A DNA stretch of 64,000 nt from Flavobacterium johnsoniae (lineage in GTDB: Bacteria; Bacteroidota; Bacteroidia; Flavobacteriales; Flavobacteriaceae), in contig NZ_CP103794.1 in assembly GCF_030388325.1 (NCBI RefSeq), forward strand, positions 4,774,001 through 4,838,000, written 5' to 3'. A model generated the notes under the pieces. The model was not told the origin of the DNA, did not search any database, and saw only the letters and a program-made list of their open reading frames with translations. Below are positions 34,638 through 44,486 of this stretch, piece after piece (positions within the stretch are counted from its first letter, which is position 1; each line of letters begins with the position of its first letter). Position numbers and translations under genes: made by a program.

Positions 34638-36140
34638 CTAATACCCAGGATTTTGTTTCAGGTTTTTATTTGTTGTAAGTACTGAACTTGGAATTGGAAA
34701 AATGGCTCTGTATTTTTCGGTTGCACCTTTTTCCCACCAAGGCAAAAAGAAGGTTCCAAAACGAATGTTGTCTGTTCTTCTTCTTCCTTCGAATGTGAAT
34801 TCTTTCAACAATTCTTGATCGATAAATGCAAGATCAATTGTCGTTGGCATTTCTTCTCCGGCGCGCGTAACTACTTGCTGTAAAAATGGTTTTGCTAAAT
34901 CTGGCGAACCTAAACGAACATAACATTCTGCTTGCATCATTAAAATTTCTGCATAACGAATTAAAACGAAATCATGATCACGTTCCCATTGTTCTCCATC
35001 TTTCATTTCATATTTTGCCAAACGAACACCCTCATTTTCTTTTGCATCTGTCAAACTTGTTAAGTTCTCTGTGTAAGTCAGCGGTTCTCCATTATCCATC
35101 ATAATTACAGAACCTGTTGCTAAGTTGATTTGATCGCCATGAAGCATACATTTTTTTCTTTTGTCTGTATCTGTAAAAGCAGAATATACTCCTGGTTGTG
35201 CACACATTCCGTTTGCGCTCCAAGGATAATTTCCTGTTGCAGAAATGGCTAATTTTTGGTTGTAATGTGCAGACATTGAATTCATATAATTTCCAACTGT
35301 TCCTGCTTTTGAATCGTAAGGAATTGCGAAAATTATTTCTGATGAAGTCTGATTTTCTGTTGCAAAATTGGCAAAGAAATCTGGCGTTAAAGTATATCCA
35401 GTAACTTTCTGGCACATATTAAGACAATCTTGCCAACGCGCAACGCCTACAAATGCTTCTGAATTAAGATATAATCTTGCTAAAATCGAATACGCAACAT
35501 TCTTAGTTAATTTAGAATACACCACATTTCCATTTAAATACGGAATCGCGTCTGTCAATTCTTTTTCTACAAAATCATAAACTTGTTTTCTAGTTGAATT
35601 AGTTGGAAGATCAGTATCTTCAAAATTGGTTACAATTGGCACATTTCCGAATAAATCTAAAAGATTGTAATAATAATATGCTCTAACCGCTTTTAGTTCA
35701 GCAAAAATTGGTGCTTTTGCTTGTTCCGTCAAAGTCGATTTATTGATTTGATAAATGATCGCGTTGATTTTTGCAATTCCAGTATAATTGTAACGCCAAG
35801 CCGAAAGAATCATTCTATTATCTGCTTTCCAAGTATGTCTTTGCGCGTCTTGATATTGTCCGCCATCATACCAGTTGGTTCCTCTTGTTGGAATGGTCGC
35901 TTCATCTGAAACAGTTTCGTTCAAAAAGAAAACATATTCGCAAGTTGGATAGTTATTCGAAATCGGATCGGCAAATCCTCTTAACGAAGAATAAGCTCCA
36001 CCAACCAACGCATCAATTTCTTTAGTTGTGTTTCCAAAATTCCCATCTTCTACCTGATCATACAACTGCTCGTTTAGATCAGTACATGATACCGTAAAAA
36101 GCATACTTAAAAGTATTGGTGCTATTATTTTGATTTTCAT
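34638..36140 (-). CDS. susD: SusD/RagB-family glycan-binding lipoprotein
   Basis: 500 residues; lipobox TVSC then TDLNEQLYDQVEDGNFGN. The helical TPR-like core with RAYYYYNLLDLFGNVPIVTNFED and the C-terminal EILMMQAECYVRLG...EFTFEGRRRTDNIRFG are diagnostic for SusD. By family knowledge it caps the SusC transporter and binds the oligosaccharide at the cell surface. It starts 29 bases after the susC stop codon. Confidence 0.95.
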   Translation of the reverse strand: MKIKIIAPILLSMLFTVSCTDLNEQLYDQVEDGNFGNTTKEIDALVGGAYSSLRGFADPISNNYPTCEYVFFLNETVSDEATIPTRGTNWYDGGQYQDAQRHTWKADNRMILSAWRYNYTGIAKINAIIYQINKSTLTEQAKAPIFAELKAVRAYYYYNLLDLFGNVPIVTNFEDTDLPTNSTRKQVYDFVEKELTDAIPYLNGNVVYSKLTKNVAYSILARLYLNSEAFVGVARWQDCLNMCQKVTGYTLTPDFFANFATENQTSSEIIFAIPYDSKAGTVGNYMNSMSAHYNQKLAISATGNYPWSANGMCAQPGVYSAFTDTDKRKKCMLHGDQINLATGSVIMMDNGEPLTYTENLTSLTDAKENEGVRLAKYEMKDGEQWERDHDFVLIRYAEILMMQAECYVRLGSPDLAKPFLQQVVTRAGEEMPTTIDLAFIDQELLKEFTFEGRRRTDNIRFGTFFLPWWEKGATEKYRAIFPIPSSVLTTNKNLKQNPGY

Positions 36141-36169
36141 TTTTAGTATTTTATGGTTATCAAATTCGC

Positions 36170-39100
36170 TTAATTATTCAGCGTAAAATTTAGTCCAACA
36201 GAAATCGTTGTTGGTCGAGGATAATTATTGTATCGGTCAATTCCAGGAGCTGCCAAACCAGTCTGATCCATTACACCAGTTTGATTTATTCCGTCTTGAG
36301 CATTTAATCCAATCTCTGGATCTACACCTTTGTAACCTGTAATTACAAATAGATTTTCTCCCATTACATAGAATCTAACTTTCGATTTTTTGTATTTCAA
36401 TGGCAAAGTATATCCTAAAGAAAGTGTCTGAAGTCTGAAGAATGATGCATCTTCAATCCAATAATCTGAATATTTTGGAGCCGAAGTAAGACCGCTGTTC
36501 AAGAAATCATCTGGCACATTAAAAGCTGGCAATCTGTTCGGATCGTTTAACATCATGTTGGTCGCGTTTAAAGCTTTTTGACCGAACATTCCGTATCCTG
36601 AAACTCCAAGATCAAAGTTTCCGTAAGAAAAATTCATTCCGATACCTAAAGTTAAATCTGGCTGAATGTTTCCTAAATCTCTTTTGTCAGCATCAACCAA
36701 AGCGTTTTCTGCAACAACCTCATTAGCAGCGTTGTAATACTGAATTTTTCCATCAGCATCTAAACCAGCATTTTTGAATCCCCAGAAAGTTCCAACTGGA
36801 TATCCTTCTGCAATAATTTGAGAATATTGTCCAGACATACCTGCTAAACCATGAAGAGATCCACTGTAAATAACATCTGTTTTATAAGTTGGGTTGGAAA
36901 GTTTTTCGATTTTTTGAACATTGTGTCCAAGCGTCAAATTAGCATTCCAGTTGAATTTATCTCCTTTAACAATATCTGCGTTTAAAGTCAATTCCACACC
37001 TTTATTAGACATTTCACCAACGTTTGCTAGCATAGTTCCAACTAAATATGGCGGTTGAGGCACTTCATAAGTGTATAACAAATCTTTTGTTTTTTTAGAA
37101 TAATATTCAAAAGATCCTGTAATTCTGTTGAAAAGACCGAAATCAAAACCAACGTTAATTTGTTCTGTAGATTCCCATTTCAAATCAGGATTCGGATTTT
37201 GTTTTGGAGAATATGCCAAACTCCAAGTTTTTGTAACTGGATCGTAATAACTATCATTTCCAACTCCTAAGATAGAAAGTGATTTGTACTCACCAATTCC
37301 GTCTTGGTTTCCTGTAATACCCCAACCTACTCTTAATTTTAAGTTGTCTAACCATCCTTTTGAAGATTCCATAAATTCTTCATTAGAAACTCTCCACGCA
37401 GCAGAAGCAGAAGGAAAAGTTCCCCATTTATTGTTTTCTCCAAAACGGCTTGATCCGTCACGTCTTACCGTTGCTGTCAATAAATATTTTCCATCGTAGC
37501 CATAATTTGCACGAGCATAAAAAGAAACTAAATTTGATTTTCCTTTATATGAATAAACATCACTCAAACGATAATTGTAACCTGCTCCTAAATTGTTATA
37601 ACCAAAAGCATCTGTCACAAAACCACCTCTTTGCGCTCCAAAACCTTCGTAGATATTTTCAAGGTAAGAATATCCAGCCAAAGCGCTAATGTTATGTTTA
37701 TCGATTATTTTGCTATAATTCACATAAAGTTCACCTTGTGCATTTGTATATTCAGCGTAAGTTCTTTGGGCAAAACCGCCTTCTGTCTGTCCTTCCATAA
37801 CCGCGTAAGACGGTTTGTAAGTTCCTCCTTTTACTGCATTATGTTCTAATGAAATATTTGCAGTTGCAGTAAAATCATTCAAGAATTTTACATCTGTTTT
37901 AAAATAACCTAAAAGTCTGTGTCTTTCGTTATCAAAAGTTCTGTTGGTTAAAATCTCAACTGGATTTTGATAAATATTTCCTGTTACTTCGCTAAAATTT
38001 CCATTTGAATCGTAAACCGGGATTGTTGGATTTAAGTTATAAGCTCTTTCAAAAATTCTATAATCAATCGGGTGCCATTTGTCAATATTTGCAAATAATC
38101 CCATATCAAATTTCACTTCTTTGTTATCGCCTAAAAATTGATAACCGCTAACATTTCCGCTTAATCTTTCTAAACCAGATTTTTTAATAACTCCTTCATT
38201 GTTTAAGTATGAAATTGAGGTTCTAAAACCGCTGTCTGCTTTACCTGAATTAATACTCAAAGTGTGAGATTGAGAAATAGCCGTTTGCTCAATAGCTTTT
38301 TGCCAATTTGTATTTCCTCCATAATCTACAGCATCTGCAAGTCCGTTTTGGCGAACATATCCTCTCCACTGATTTGCTGATAATAAATCTAAATTATCAT
38401 TAACATAACCAAAACTAGTTTGTCCGCTGTACACAACAGAAACTCCTTTTGTTCCTGATTTTGTCGTAATCATAATGACTCCATTTGCTCCACGAGAACC
38501 GTAAATTGCAGTTGCAGAAGCATCTTTTAGAACGTCAACCGATTTAATATCCGAAGGTTGTACGATATTAATATCAACTCCAGCAATTCCGTCCACAACA
38601 ATAAGCGGACTATTACTTGCTGTTAAAGAAGTTCCTCCACGAAGACGAATTGTAGAACCCGCCGCTGGATCTCCAGAAGGACGAATAATATTCAATCCTG
38701 CTACTTTTCCTTGTAAAACTTGCTCTGTAGAAGAAATTGTTCCTTTTACCAAATCATCTGCTCCAACTGTAGAAATTGCTCCAGTCAAATCTGATTTTTT
38801 TACTTTTCCGTAACCTACAGAAACAACTTGTACTTCTGCCAAAGCGTAACCGTCATTTTGCAGACGAACTTCATAATTGTTATTTCCTGTAATTTGGATT
38901 TTTTGCGTTGTCGATCCGATAAACGAAACTTCAATTGCACTTCCTGCGGCTACCTGAAGACTGAATTTACCATCAAAATCTGTTGTAGTTCCGTTTTTTG
39001 TTCCTACTTCAATGACAGAAGCTCCCGGCAATACCGTTCCAGTATTGTCATAAACGGTTCCTGAGATTTGTTTTTTCGTCTGCGCGAAAAGACCAGCAGA

Positions 39101-39184
39101 AAGAAAAAGCATAAAAATCATCAATACCGCTCCTTTAGCAGTCCACATTTTATGCTGGACGCTTTTTATATTTTTACTATTCAT
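36170..39184 (-). CDS. susC: SusC/RagA-family TonB-dependent transporter
   Basis: 1004 residues. Signal peptide (MIFMLFLSAGLFAQ), then a carboxypeptidase-D-like domain (QISGTVYDNTGTVLPGASV, DFDGKFSLQV), then the plug (VSVGYGKVKKSDLTGAIS, DVLKDASATAIYGSRGANG), then a 22-strand barrel ending ISVGLNFTLNN. By family knowledge it imports oligosaccharides across the outer membrane using TonB energy, in complex with SusD encoded next. Two genes for secreted proteins precede it in the operon (28-base gap). Confidence 0.96.
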   Translation of the reverse strand: MNSKNIKSVQHKMWTAKGAVLMIFMLFLSAGLFAQTKKQISGTVYDNTGTVLPGASVIEVGTKNGTTTDFDGKFSLQVAAGSAIEVSFIGSTTQKIQITGNNNYEVRLQNDGYALAEVQVVSVGYGKVKKSDLTGAISTVGADDLVKGTISSTEQVLQGKVAGLNIIRPSGDPAAGSTIRLRGGTSLTASNSPLIVVDGIAGVDINIVQPSDIKSVDVLKDASATAIYGSRGANGVIMITTKSGTKGVSVVYSGQTSFGYVNDNLDLLSANQWRGYVRQNGLADAVDYGGNTNWQKAIEQTAISQSHTLSINSGKADSGFRTSISYLNNEGVIKKSGLERLSGNVSGYQFLGDNKEVKFDMGLFANIDKWHPIDYRIFERAYNLNPTIPVYDSNGNFSEVTGNIYQNPVEILTNRTFDNERHRLLGYFKTDVKFLNDFTATANISLEHNAVKGGTYKPSYAVMEGQTEGGFAQRTYAEYTNAQGELYVNYSKIIDKHNISALAGYSYLENIYEGFGAQRGGFVTDAFGYNNLGAGYNYRLSDVYSYKGKSNLVSFYARANYGYDGKYLLTATVRRDGSSRFGENNKWGTFPSASAAWRVSNEEFMESSKGWLDNLKLRVGWGITGNQDGIGEYKSLSILGVGNDSYYDPVTKTWSLAYSPKQNPNPDLKWESTEQINVGFDFGLFNRITGSFEYYSKKTKDLLYTYEVPQPPYLVGTMLANVGEMSNKGVELTLNADIVKGDKFNWNANLTLGHNVQKIEKLSNPTYKTDVIYSGSLHGLAGMSGQYSQIIAEGYPVGTFWGFKNAGLDADGKIQYYNAANEVVAENALVDADKRDLGNIQPDLTLGIGMNFSYGNFDLGVSGYGMFGQKALNATNMMLNDPNRLPAFNVPDDFLNSGLTSAPKYSDYWIEDASFFRLQTLSLGYTLPLKYKKSKVRFYVMGENLFVITGYKGVDPEIGLNAQDGINQTGVMDQTGLAAPGIDRYNNYPRPTTISVGLNFTLNN

Positions 39185-39212
39185 TAGAATTGGTGTTTTA
39201 ATTTAATAGTGA

Positions 39213-40295
39213 TTATTTGTCTAGAGTTTTAAGCGGAATCATCGTATCCGAAATCGTTTTGTCTTTGTTATCCTTAACCAAAACATGGATTTCGTTCAAA
39301 TTCGGAAGTCCGTTTAATTCTGTAACCAGATTGACAAAACCTTTAATTTCTGTAGTTCCTCCAGAAAACTCACCAGAAAATGTTTTTGTTCCAGCAGTAA
39401 TCGTGTAGATTAATTTGTTTACGCCTACTTCGTTGTTTTTTCTAGACATTCCAAGAAAATCTTTTTGACTGATTTGTAATGGAAAAAAACTGAAACTTGG
39501 CGGCGGTGGCGGAATAAATTCTCCTGCATAAATAATTTGATCGCCAGAATTTGTAGTCCAATCTTTTGCTACCATCAAGAAAGTTATGTTTTCCATAACA
39601 AAACCTGCTGGCGGATTGTAATACTGTTGTGGAATCAAATCCATTCTATAAAAACCATTTCCAAGATCTTTCAATTTTGTTTTCTCAGAAACGTCTGGAA
39701 GCCAAGCCTGATATTCTTGCAAAACAGCCCAATTATTTAAACCACTATGAAAGTGAACACTTTCAACTCCAGCAAAACCCTCTTTCAAATTAGAATTGAA
39801 TAAAATACTAACCGGTTTATCAATCAAAGGTTTTGACGGATACGATCTGATTAACTCATTTGAAGTATAAAACGATGAAAAATCAGTGTAAGGAATATTT
39901 GCAACATCACTTTGTTTAGATCCGTTAAAATTTTTCAAGCGAAACCAAAATCCAGCACTTGCTGCGATTTCAGCAGGAGTTTTAGAAAAATAAACCGTTG
40001 GTGTCAAAGTAAAACTCCAGATTTTATTTCCTTCGTATTTCAGTTTTGCAAAACTTGAAGAGTGTTCCCAGTTTCCTGCATCTGGCTCAGACGGAGACCA
40101 AATCCAGATGTATAAATCTTCTGTCTCAGCAAATGTAGATGATGACATATCAAAATACCACGTAACTTTTTCATCATATTTGTAAACAACAGGAAATGAT
40201 GACATTGGTCCCACAGCTCCTGCGGCTTCTTGCGCCTTAACAAAATTAGGAGCCATCAACAAGCCAAGTAAAATTGTACATATAAACTTTTTCAT
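39213..40295 (-). CDS. Secreted PUL protein, putative surface glycan-binding
   Basis: 360 residues with a signal peptide (MKKFICTILLGLLMAPNFVKAQ) and no lipobox. It is beta-rich and full of aromatics: VTWYFDMSSSTFAETEDLYIWIWSP, NWEHSSSFAKLKYEGNKIWSFTL, a PPPPPSFSFFP linker near residue 265 and a C-terminal domain. The pattern resembles starch-binding or SusE-like modules, but I cannot name a family. Unlike SusE/SusF it is encoded before, not after, susCD. Confidence 0.65.
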   Translation of the reverse strand: MKKFICTILLGLLMAPNFVKAQEAAGAVGPMSSFPVVYKYDEKVTWYFDMSSSTFAETEDLYIWIWSPSEPDAGNWEHSSSFAKLKYEGNKIWSFTLTPTVYFSKTPAEIAASAGFWFRLKNFNGSKQSDVANIPYTDFSSFYTSNELIRSYPSKPLIDKPVSILFNSNLKEGFAGVESVHFHSGLNNWAVLQEYQAWLPDVSEKTKLKDLGNGFYRMDLIPQQYYNPPAGFVMENITFLMVAKDWTTNSGDQIIYAGEFIPPPPPSFSFFPLQISQKDFLGMSRKNNEVGVNKLIYTITAGTKTFSGEFSGGTTEIKGFVNLVTELNGLPNLNEIHVLVKDNKDKTISDTMIPLKTLDK

Positions 40296-40303
40296 ATTAC
40301 TTT

Positions 40304-40825
40304 TTAATTAATAGCATTTAATTTAAATACATAAGACACAAAATCTACTCCGCCTGAAGTACGGGTTAATTGAATTTGCATTTCTTCATTTTTTCCCGGA
40401 ACTGCAAGTAATCTTAGTTCGTCTGTTTTTTGAGTTTTCTGTGCATCACTGTACAAGTAGATTTTATTTGTGCCACTATTAGTTGGCTGAAAATCTGAAC
40501 TTAATGCCCAGTATCCCTTTGCAGCAAATAACGGAGGGACGTTTCCGGTAACTTCATAACTTGTTGGTTTGTTATTTTCATCTACGTTGAATTTGATTTT
40601 AAAATCTTCGTAATTGAAATAAGTACTCAAGTTTTCTTCACTTGGTTCGATCTTGTTTGCCTTGGCAACTTCGTCGACCATTTTCAGATTTGTTAATCCC
40701 CAATTTCCATTTACTTTTTCATAAAGGGTAATCGGATCTACGTAGCTTCCGTCATCTATGTTATCGCAACTAATTGCAAAAAAACACATCATAAAAGCTA
40801 ACCAATAAAGACTTTTACATTTCAT
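40304..40825 (-). CDS. DUF5004-like lipoprotein, first gene of the PUL
   Basis: 173 residues; lipobox AISC, followed by DNIDDGSYVDPITLYEKVNGNWGLTNLKMVDE, split over a lipocalin-like start typical of DUF5004 and similar Bacteroidota lipoproteins. The end is IQLTRTSGGVDFVSYVFKL. Probably a small surface or periplasmic beta-barrel (lipocalin-type) protein. It opens the PUL operon; the next gene follows after eight bases. The 480-base AT-rich gap upstream separates it from the divergent regulator; I see no full promoter match there. Confidence 0.68.
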   Translation of the reverse strand: MKCKSLYWLAFMMCFFAISCDNIDDGSYVDPITLYEKVNGNWGLTNLKMVDEVAKANKIEPSEENLSTYFNYEDFKIKFNVDENNKPTSYEVTGNVPPLFAAKGYWALSSDFQPTNSGTNKIYLYSDAQKTQKTDELRLLAVPGKNEEMQIQLTRTSGGVDFVSYVFKLNAIN

Positions 40826-41305
40826 AAATTTTTGGTTTTTGTTAGTTTGTTATCCCCTTCAAAAGGATACCACGAAGCTAGAAGTTAAATAAATCCTAAA
40901 AAAAAAATCGGATAAAAATCAAGATATAATTCAGACAATTTCAAAAACAACTTACTGATTATCAATATTTTATTGTTATTTTTAAAATCAAAAAATCAAG
41001 GTGTTGTTTAGATGAAAATCAGTAGTTTTTTAATGGTAAAAATGACAATATGTAAAATATTTGGTATATTTTTTTCACTATGCATTTATATAACCTGTTT
41101 TTATTGTATAATTGCAAATAAATTGACCATTTTTAACATTTAACGCTTGTTTTCATCTCAGAAATCTTCTTTTAAAGCGATGTTATTAAACGAATTACAA
41201 AATTCCAAAAAGTCAGATTTCCGTTTATATCAAACTTATTTTAATTTTAAAACGAATTAACTAACTATACAAAAAATCAACCTTACTCTAAACCAAAACT
41301 AAATC

Positions 41306-42904
41306 ATGCGAAGAATATTCATGCTGTTTTTCTTCATTATAGGATTTTCTCTAACTGCGAAAGAGACCAATCCTTATTTAGAAGAATTAGATCAGGTGCT
41401 CTTAAAAAAAGACATTTACCTGAAACAGAAATATCGAAAAATTGAATCTTTAAAGAAAAATGTATCCAAGTTTACATTGAGCCAAAATAATGAAGCTCTA
41501 TATAATTGCTATATGTCATTATTTGATGAATACAAATCTTTCAAATATGATTCGGCTTATTATTATTTAGAACAGTCAAAAATCAAAGCAAAAGTTTTAA
41601 AAGATCCCAAGTTTTTGTCTAAAAGCCGAATCAAAGAAGGTTTCGTGCTTTTATCTTCTGGACTTTTTAAAGAAGCAATTGACACTTTAAACGTTATTGA
41701 CGACACGAAATTAGACATTAAAAACAAATTCGAATATTACAACATCAAAGCCCGCGCCTATTACGATTTAGCCGATTATAATCGTGATCAGCGTTTTAAT
41801 ATTCATTATGTTCAGCAAGGAAATCATTTCTTAAAAAAAGCATTAGAATTAATTGGCACTAATACGAATGAATATTGGGCGGCAGAAAGTCTAAAACGAC
41901 TTAAACAGCAAGATTGGCGAGGTGCTGAATTTGCTTTCAGTTATTGGATTAACAATTATAATCTTCCGCCAGATTATTACGGAATTGCAACTTCGAGTCT
42001 CGGATACATTTATTCTGAACGAGGTTACACAAAAAAAGCCATTCAATATCTGGCAATGGCAGCGGTTGCCGATGTCAAAAATGCGACAAAAGAAACCGTA
42101 GCGCTAAGAAATTTAGCCAATGAACTTTTTAAAATGGGCTATTTGGACAAAGCCAACGAATACATTAACATCGCAATGGACGATGCTACTTTTTATAATG
42201 CAAGGCATCGAAAAATTGAGATTTCGTCGATTCTTCCTATTATCGAAAAAGCACAATTGAATAACGTAAAAGATAAAAATGATAAACTTGAAAAAATCAT
42301 TATTCTTTTGACGATTCTTACGGTTATCATTTTTGTTTTTCTTGGAATTATTTTCAAACAATTAAAAGAGAAAAATAAAGCCCGAAAAACTATGGCTGAG
42401 TCCTATTTAAAATTACAGGAAATGAATGTAAGTTTAAGCGAAGCAAATGCGATTAAAGAAGAATACATCACCTATTTCATTAAGGCAACTTCGGCTTTCA
42501 TTAATAAAATAGATCATATCCAGAAAAGTACGCTTCATAAAATCATCACCAAAAAAACCGATGAAGTTATTGCAAGTTTAAAGCGTTATAATGTAAAGGA
42601 AGAAAGGGAAAATCTTTTTCATCAATTTGACGAAATCTTCTTGAAATTATTCCCAACTTTTGTGACGGATTTCAATAATCTATTTCCAAATGATCATAAA
42701 TGTTTGGTCAAAAAAGGGGAACTTTTAAATACCGAATTGCGAATTTTTGCTTTGTACAGATTAGGAATTCAAGACAGTAATCAAATGGCAGAGTTTTTAG
42801 AACTTTCTGTAGCTACAATTTATACGTACAAAACCAGAATTAAAAGCAAATCTGATTTTAAAGATACTTTTGAGCAGAAAATTATGGAGATAAAGACGAT
42901 TTAA
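41306..42904 (+). CDS. DUF6377-type TPR/HTH regulator of the PUL
   Basis: 532 residues. N-terminal signal or anchor ([20 protein letters not shown]), TPR-like helices to about residue 310, a TM segment near 331-350 ([20 protein letters not shown]), a coiled coil, and a C-terminal HTH region ([42 protein letters not shown], split over two helices). This is the layout of SusR-like/DUF6377 membrane-spanning regulators that switch on neighbouring PULs when a sugar is sensed in the periplasm. It is divergent from the PUL. Confidence 0.85.
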   Translation: MRRIFMLFFFIIGFSLTAKETNPYLEELDQVLLKKDIYLKQKYRKIESLKKNVSKFTLSQNNEALYNCYMSLFDEYKSFKYDSAYYYLEQSKIKAKVLKDPKFLSKSRIKEGFVLLSSGLFKEAIDTLNVIDDTKLDIKNKFEYYNIKARAYYDLADYNRDQRFNIHYVQQGNHFLKKALELIGTNTNEYWAAESLKRLKQQDWRGAEFAFSYWINNYNLPPDYYGIATSSLGYIYSERGYTKKAIQYLAMAAVADVKNATKETVALRNLANELFKMGYLDKANEYINIAMDDATFYNARHRKIEISSILPIIEKAQLNNVKDKNDKLEKIIILLTILTVIIFVFLGIIFKQLKEKNKARKTMAESYLKLQEMNVSLSEANAIKEEYITYFIKATSAFINKIDHIQKSTLHKIITKKTDEVIASLKRYNVKEERENLFHQFDEIFLKLFPTFVTDFNNLFPNDHKCLVKKGELLNTELRIFALYRLGIQDSNQMAEFLELSVATIYTYKTRIKSKSDFKDTFEQKIMEIKTI

Positions 42905-43119
42905 GGTTCTGAGATTCTAAGGTTCTAAGTTGCTAAGATTCTAAGTTTTTATTAAAGCATTTCAAGTGCTTCGGAGAAGCATAATATTTATAGAAATAAT
43001 ATAGCACACCACCAAAGAGCTCCAGCGGAGCGGCATATTTAATTTATATGTCGCTCCGCTAGAGCTCTTCTATTTCAAACAAATATGTTTTCTATAAATA
43101 TTTCGTCCCTCTGGGACTA
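42905..43119. repeat. Composite dispersed repeat between regulator and hydroxylase
   Basis: Starts with GGTTCTGAGATTCTAAG-type heptad repeats (42905-42947), then a palindromic element: aagagctccagcggagcg (from about 43014) opposes cgctccgctagagctctt (ending about 43068), enclosed by aatatttatagaaa and tttctataaatatt. The last 32 bases (43088-43119) are an exact inverted copy of 34387-34418. Confidence 0.8.
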
Positions 43120-43129
43120 TCTTGTAAAA

Positions 43130-44353
43130 TCATTCAGCACTTTCCAACTGCAAAATCGTATTTTGATAAATCTTACTTAATGAAAATAATTGCTCAACAA
43201 AAATCATAATCGCTATTGGAACAAAGAAAAATACAAGCAAATCTTCTTCGTATAAAAAATACGTTGTAATCATAATTATACGACTGTATTCTATATAATA
43301 AATCCATTTTCGCTGTTCTAACAAAGCTCCGCAGTTGATTAAAGTTAGAATTACCAATGAAAGCACAAATATCTTGTCGTAACTTTCTAAATAATCAAAA
43401 TAATAAGTAAAGACAGTCAGAATCAAAGTGCAGATTCCTAATTGTATATACAAGTAGTTTTTAAATCGAAGTCGCTGATTTGGAGAAGCTTTATCTTGCA
43501 GAAAACGCTTTTCCAAAATCGGACGAATGTCTTGATCCATATGTGCCGGACTTCCAAAAACGGCTTTCCATCTTGCTTTAAATCCGCTTGAGCGCTTCCA
43601 TAATTCGTAAATTTCAAAGTAATAATGAAAGTGCTGCCATAAAAAACTATAGCTTTTTAGCGGATGCGTTAATCCGTATTTTGGTTTTTCTTCTTCAGTT
43701 TGGAAAGTTCCAAAAAGTCGATCCCAAAAGGTAAACATATCGCCGTAATTTTTGTCCAGATATTTTTCGTCAGATGCATGATGAACACCGTGAACAGAAG
43801 GTGTTACAAAGACATATTCTAACCATTTTATTTTACCAATCAATTGTGTATGAGTGAAGAAAGAATACGCGCCATGAACAATCAACATTGTAATAACCAT
43901 ACTTGGATGAAACCCAACAAAAGGAAGAACACACCAAAATCCAGTTCGAATTATGGCTTGAAAAGTAGTAATTCTCGCCGCAGCCGTAAAATTAAATTCT
44001 TCACTATGATGATGGACAATGTGCGCCGCCCAAAAGAAATTGACTTCGTGCCCTAATCGGTGGTACCAATACCAGACAAAATCGGTTGCAAGAATTAGTG
44101 CGAACCAAACTAAAGCATTGCTCGGAATTTCGAACAATCTATAATTGTCATAAATCAAATAATAAAGCTGATAAAAACTAGCTGCGATAAATAGATTTAT
44201 CAAGCGCTCTGCAATTCCGATGGAAATATTAGAAACAGAACTTTCATAATTAAAAATTTCAGGCTTTTTCTTGCGTTGAGCAAGCTTATATTCTAAAAAC
44301 AAAAAAAGAAAAAAGGCCGGCATGGCAAATGCGAGAAAATTGATATTTTTCAT
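43130..44353 (-). CDS. Sterol desaturase / fatty acid hydroxylase family protein
   Basis: 407 residues, several TM segments. The di-iron histidine boxes are present: HRLGH (about residue 97), HIVHHH and, later, HGVHH (about residue 188), in WYWYHRLGHEVNFFWAAHIVHHHSEE, split over a hydrophobic helix, and TPSVHGVHHASDEKYLDKNYGD. By family knowledge such membrane enzymes hydroxylate or desaturate lipids using oxygen; the exact substrate is unknown. It stands alone between repeats and the glutamate dehydrogenase gene. Confidence 0.88.
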   Translation of the reverse strand: MKNINFLAFAMPAFFLFLFLEYKLAQRKKKPEIFNYESSVSNISIGIAERLINLFIAASFYQLYYLIYDNYRLFEIPSNALVWFALILATDFVWYWYHRLGHEVNFFWAAHIVHHHSEEFNFTAAARITTFQAIIRTGFWCVLPFVGFHPSMVITMLIVHGAYSFFTHTQLIGKIKWLEYVFVTPSVHGVHHASDEKYLDKNYGDMFTFWDRLFGTFQTEEEKPKYGLTHPLKSYSFLWQHFHYYFEIYELWKRSSGFKARWKAVFGSPAHMDQDIRPILEKRFLQDKASPNQRLRFKNYLYIQLGICTLILTVFTYYFDYLESYDKIFVLSLVILTLINCGALLEQRKWIYYIEYSRIIMITTYFLYEEDLLVFFFVPIAIMIFVEQLFSLSKIYQNTILQLESAE

Positions 44354-44486
44354 TTTGGTTGATATTTTTCGATTCTAAAAATTGTACTATCAAAAACAAA
44401 CGAAAAAGACACTTCCATCAATTACGTTATTTTAGGAGACAAAAACGTAATCAACGAAAATGATCTTTTACGAAGTAAACCTGATT

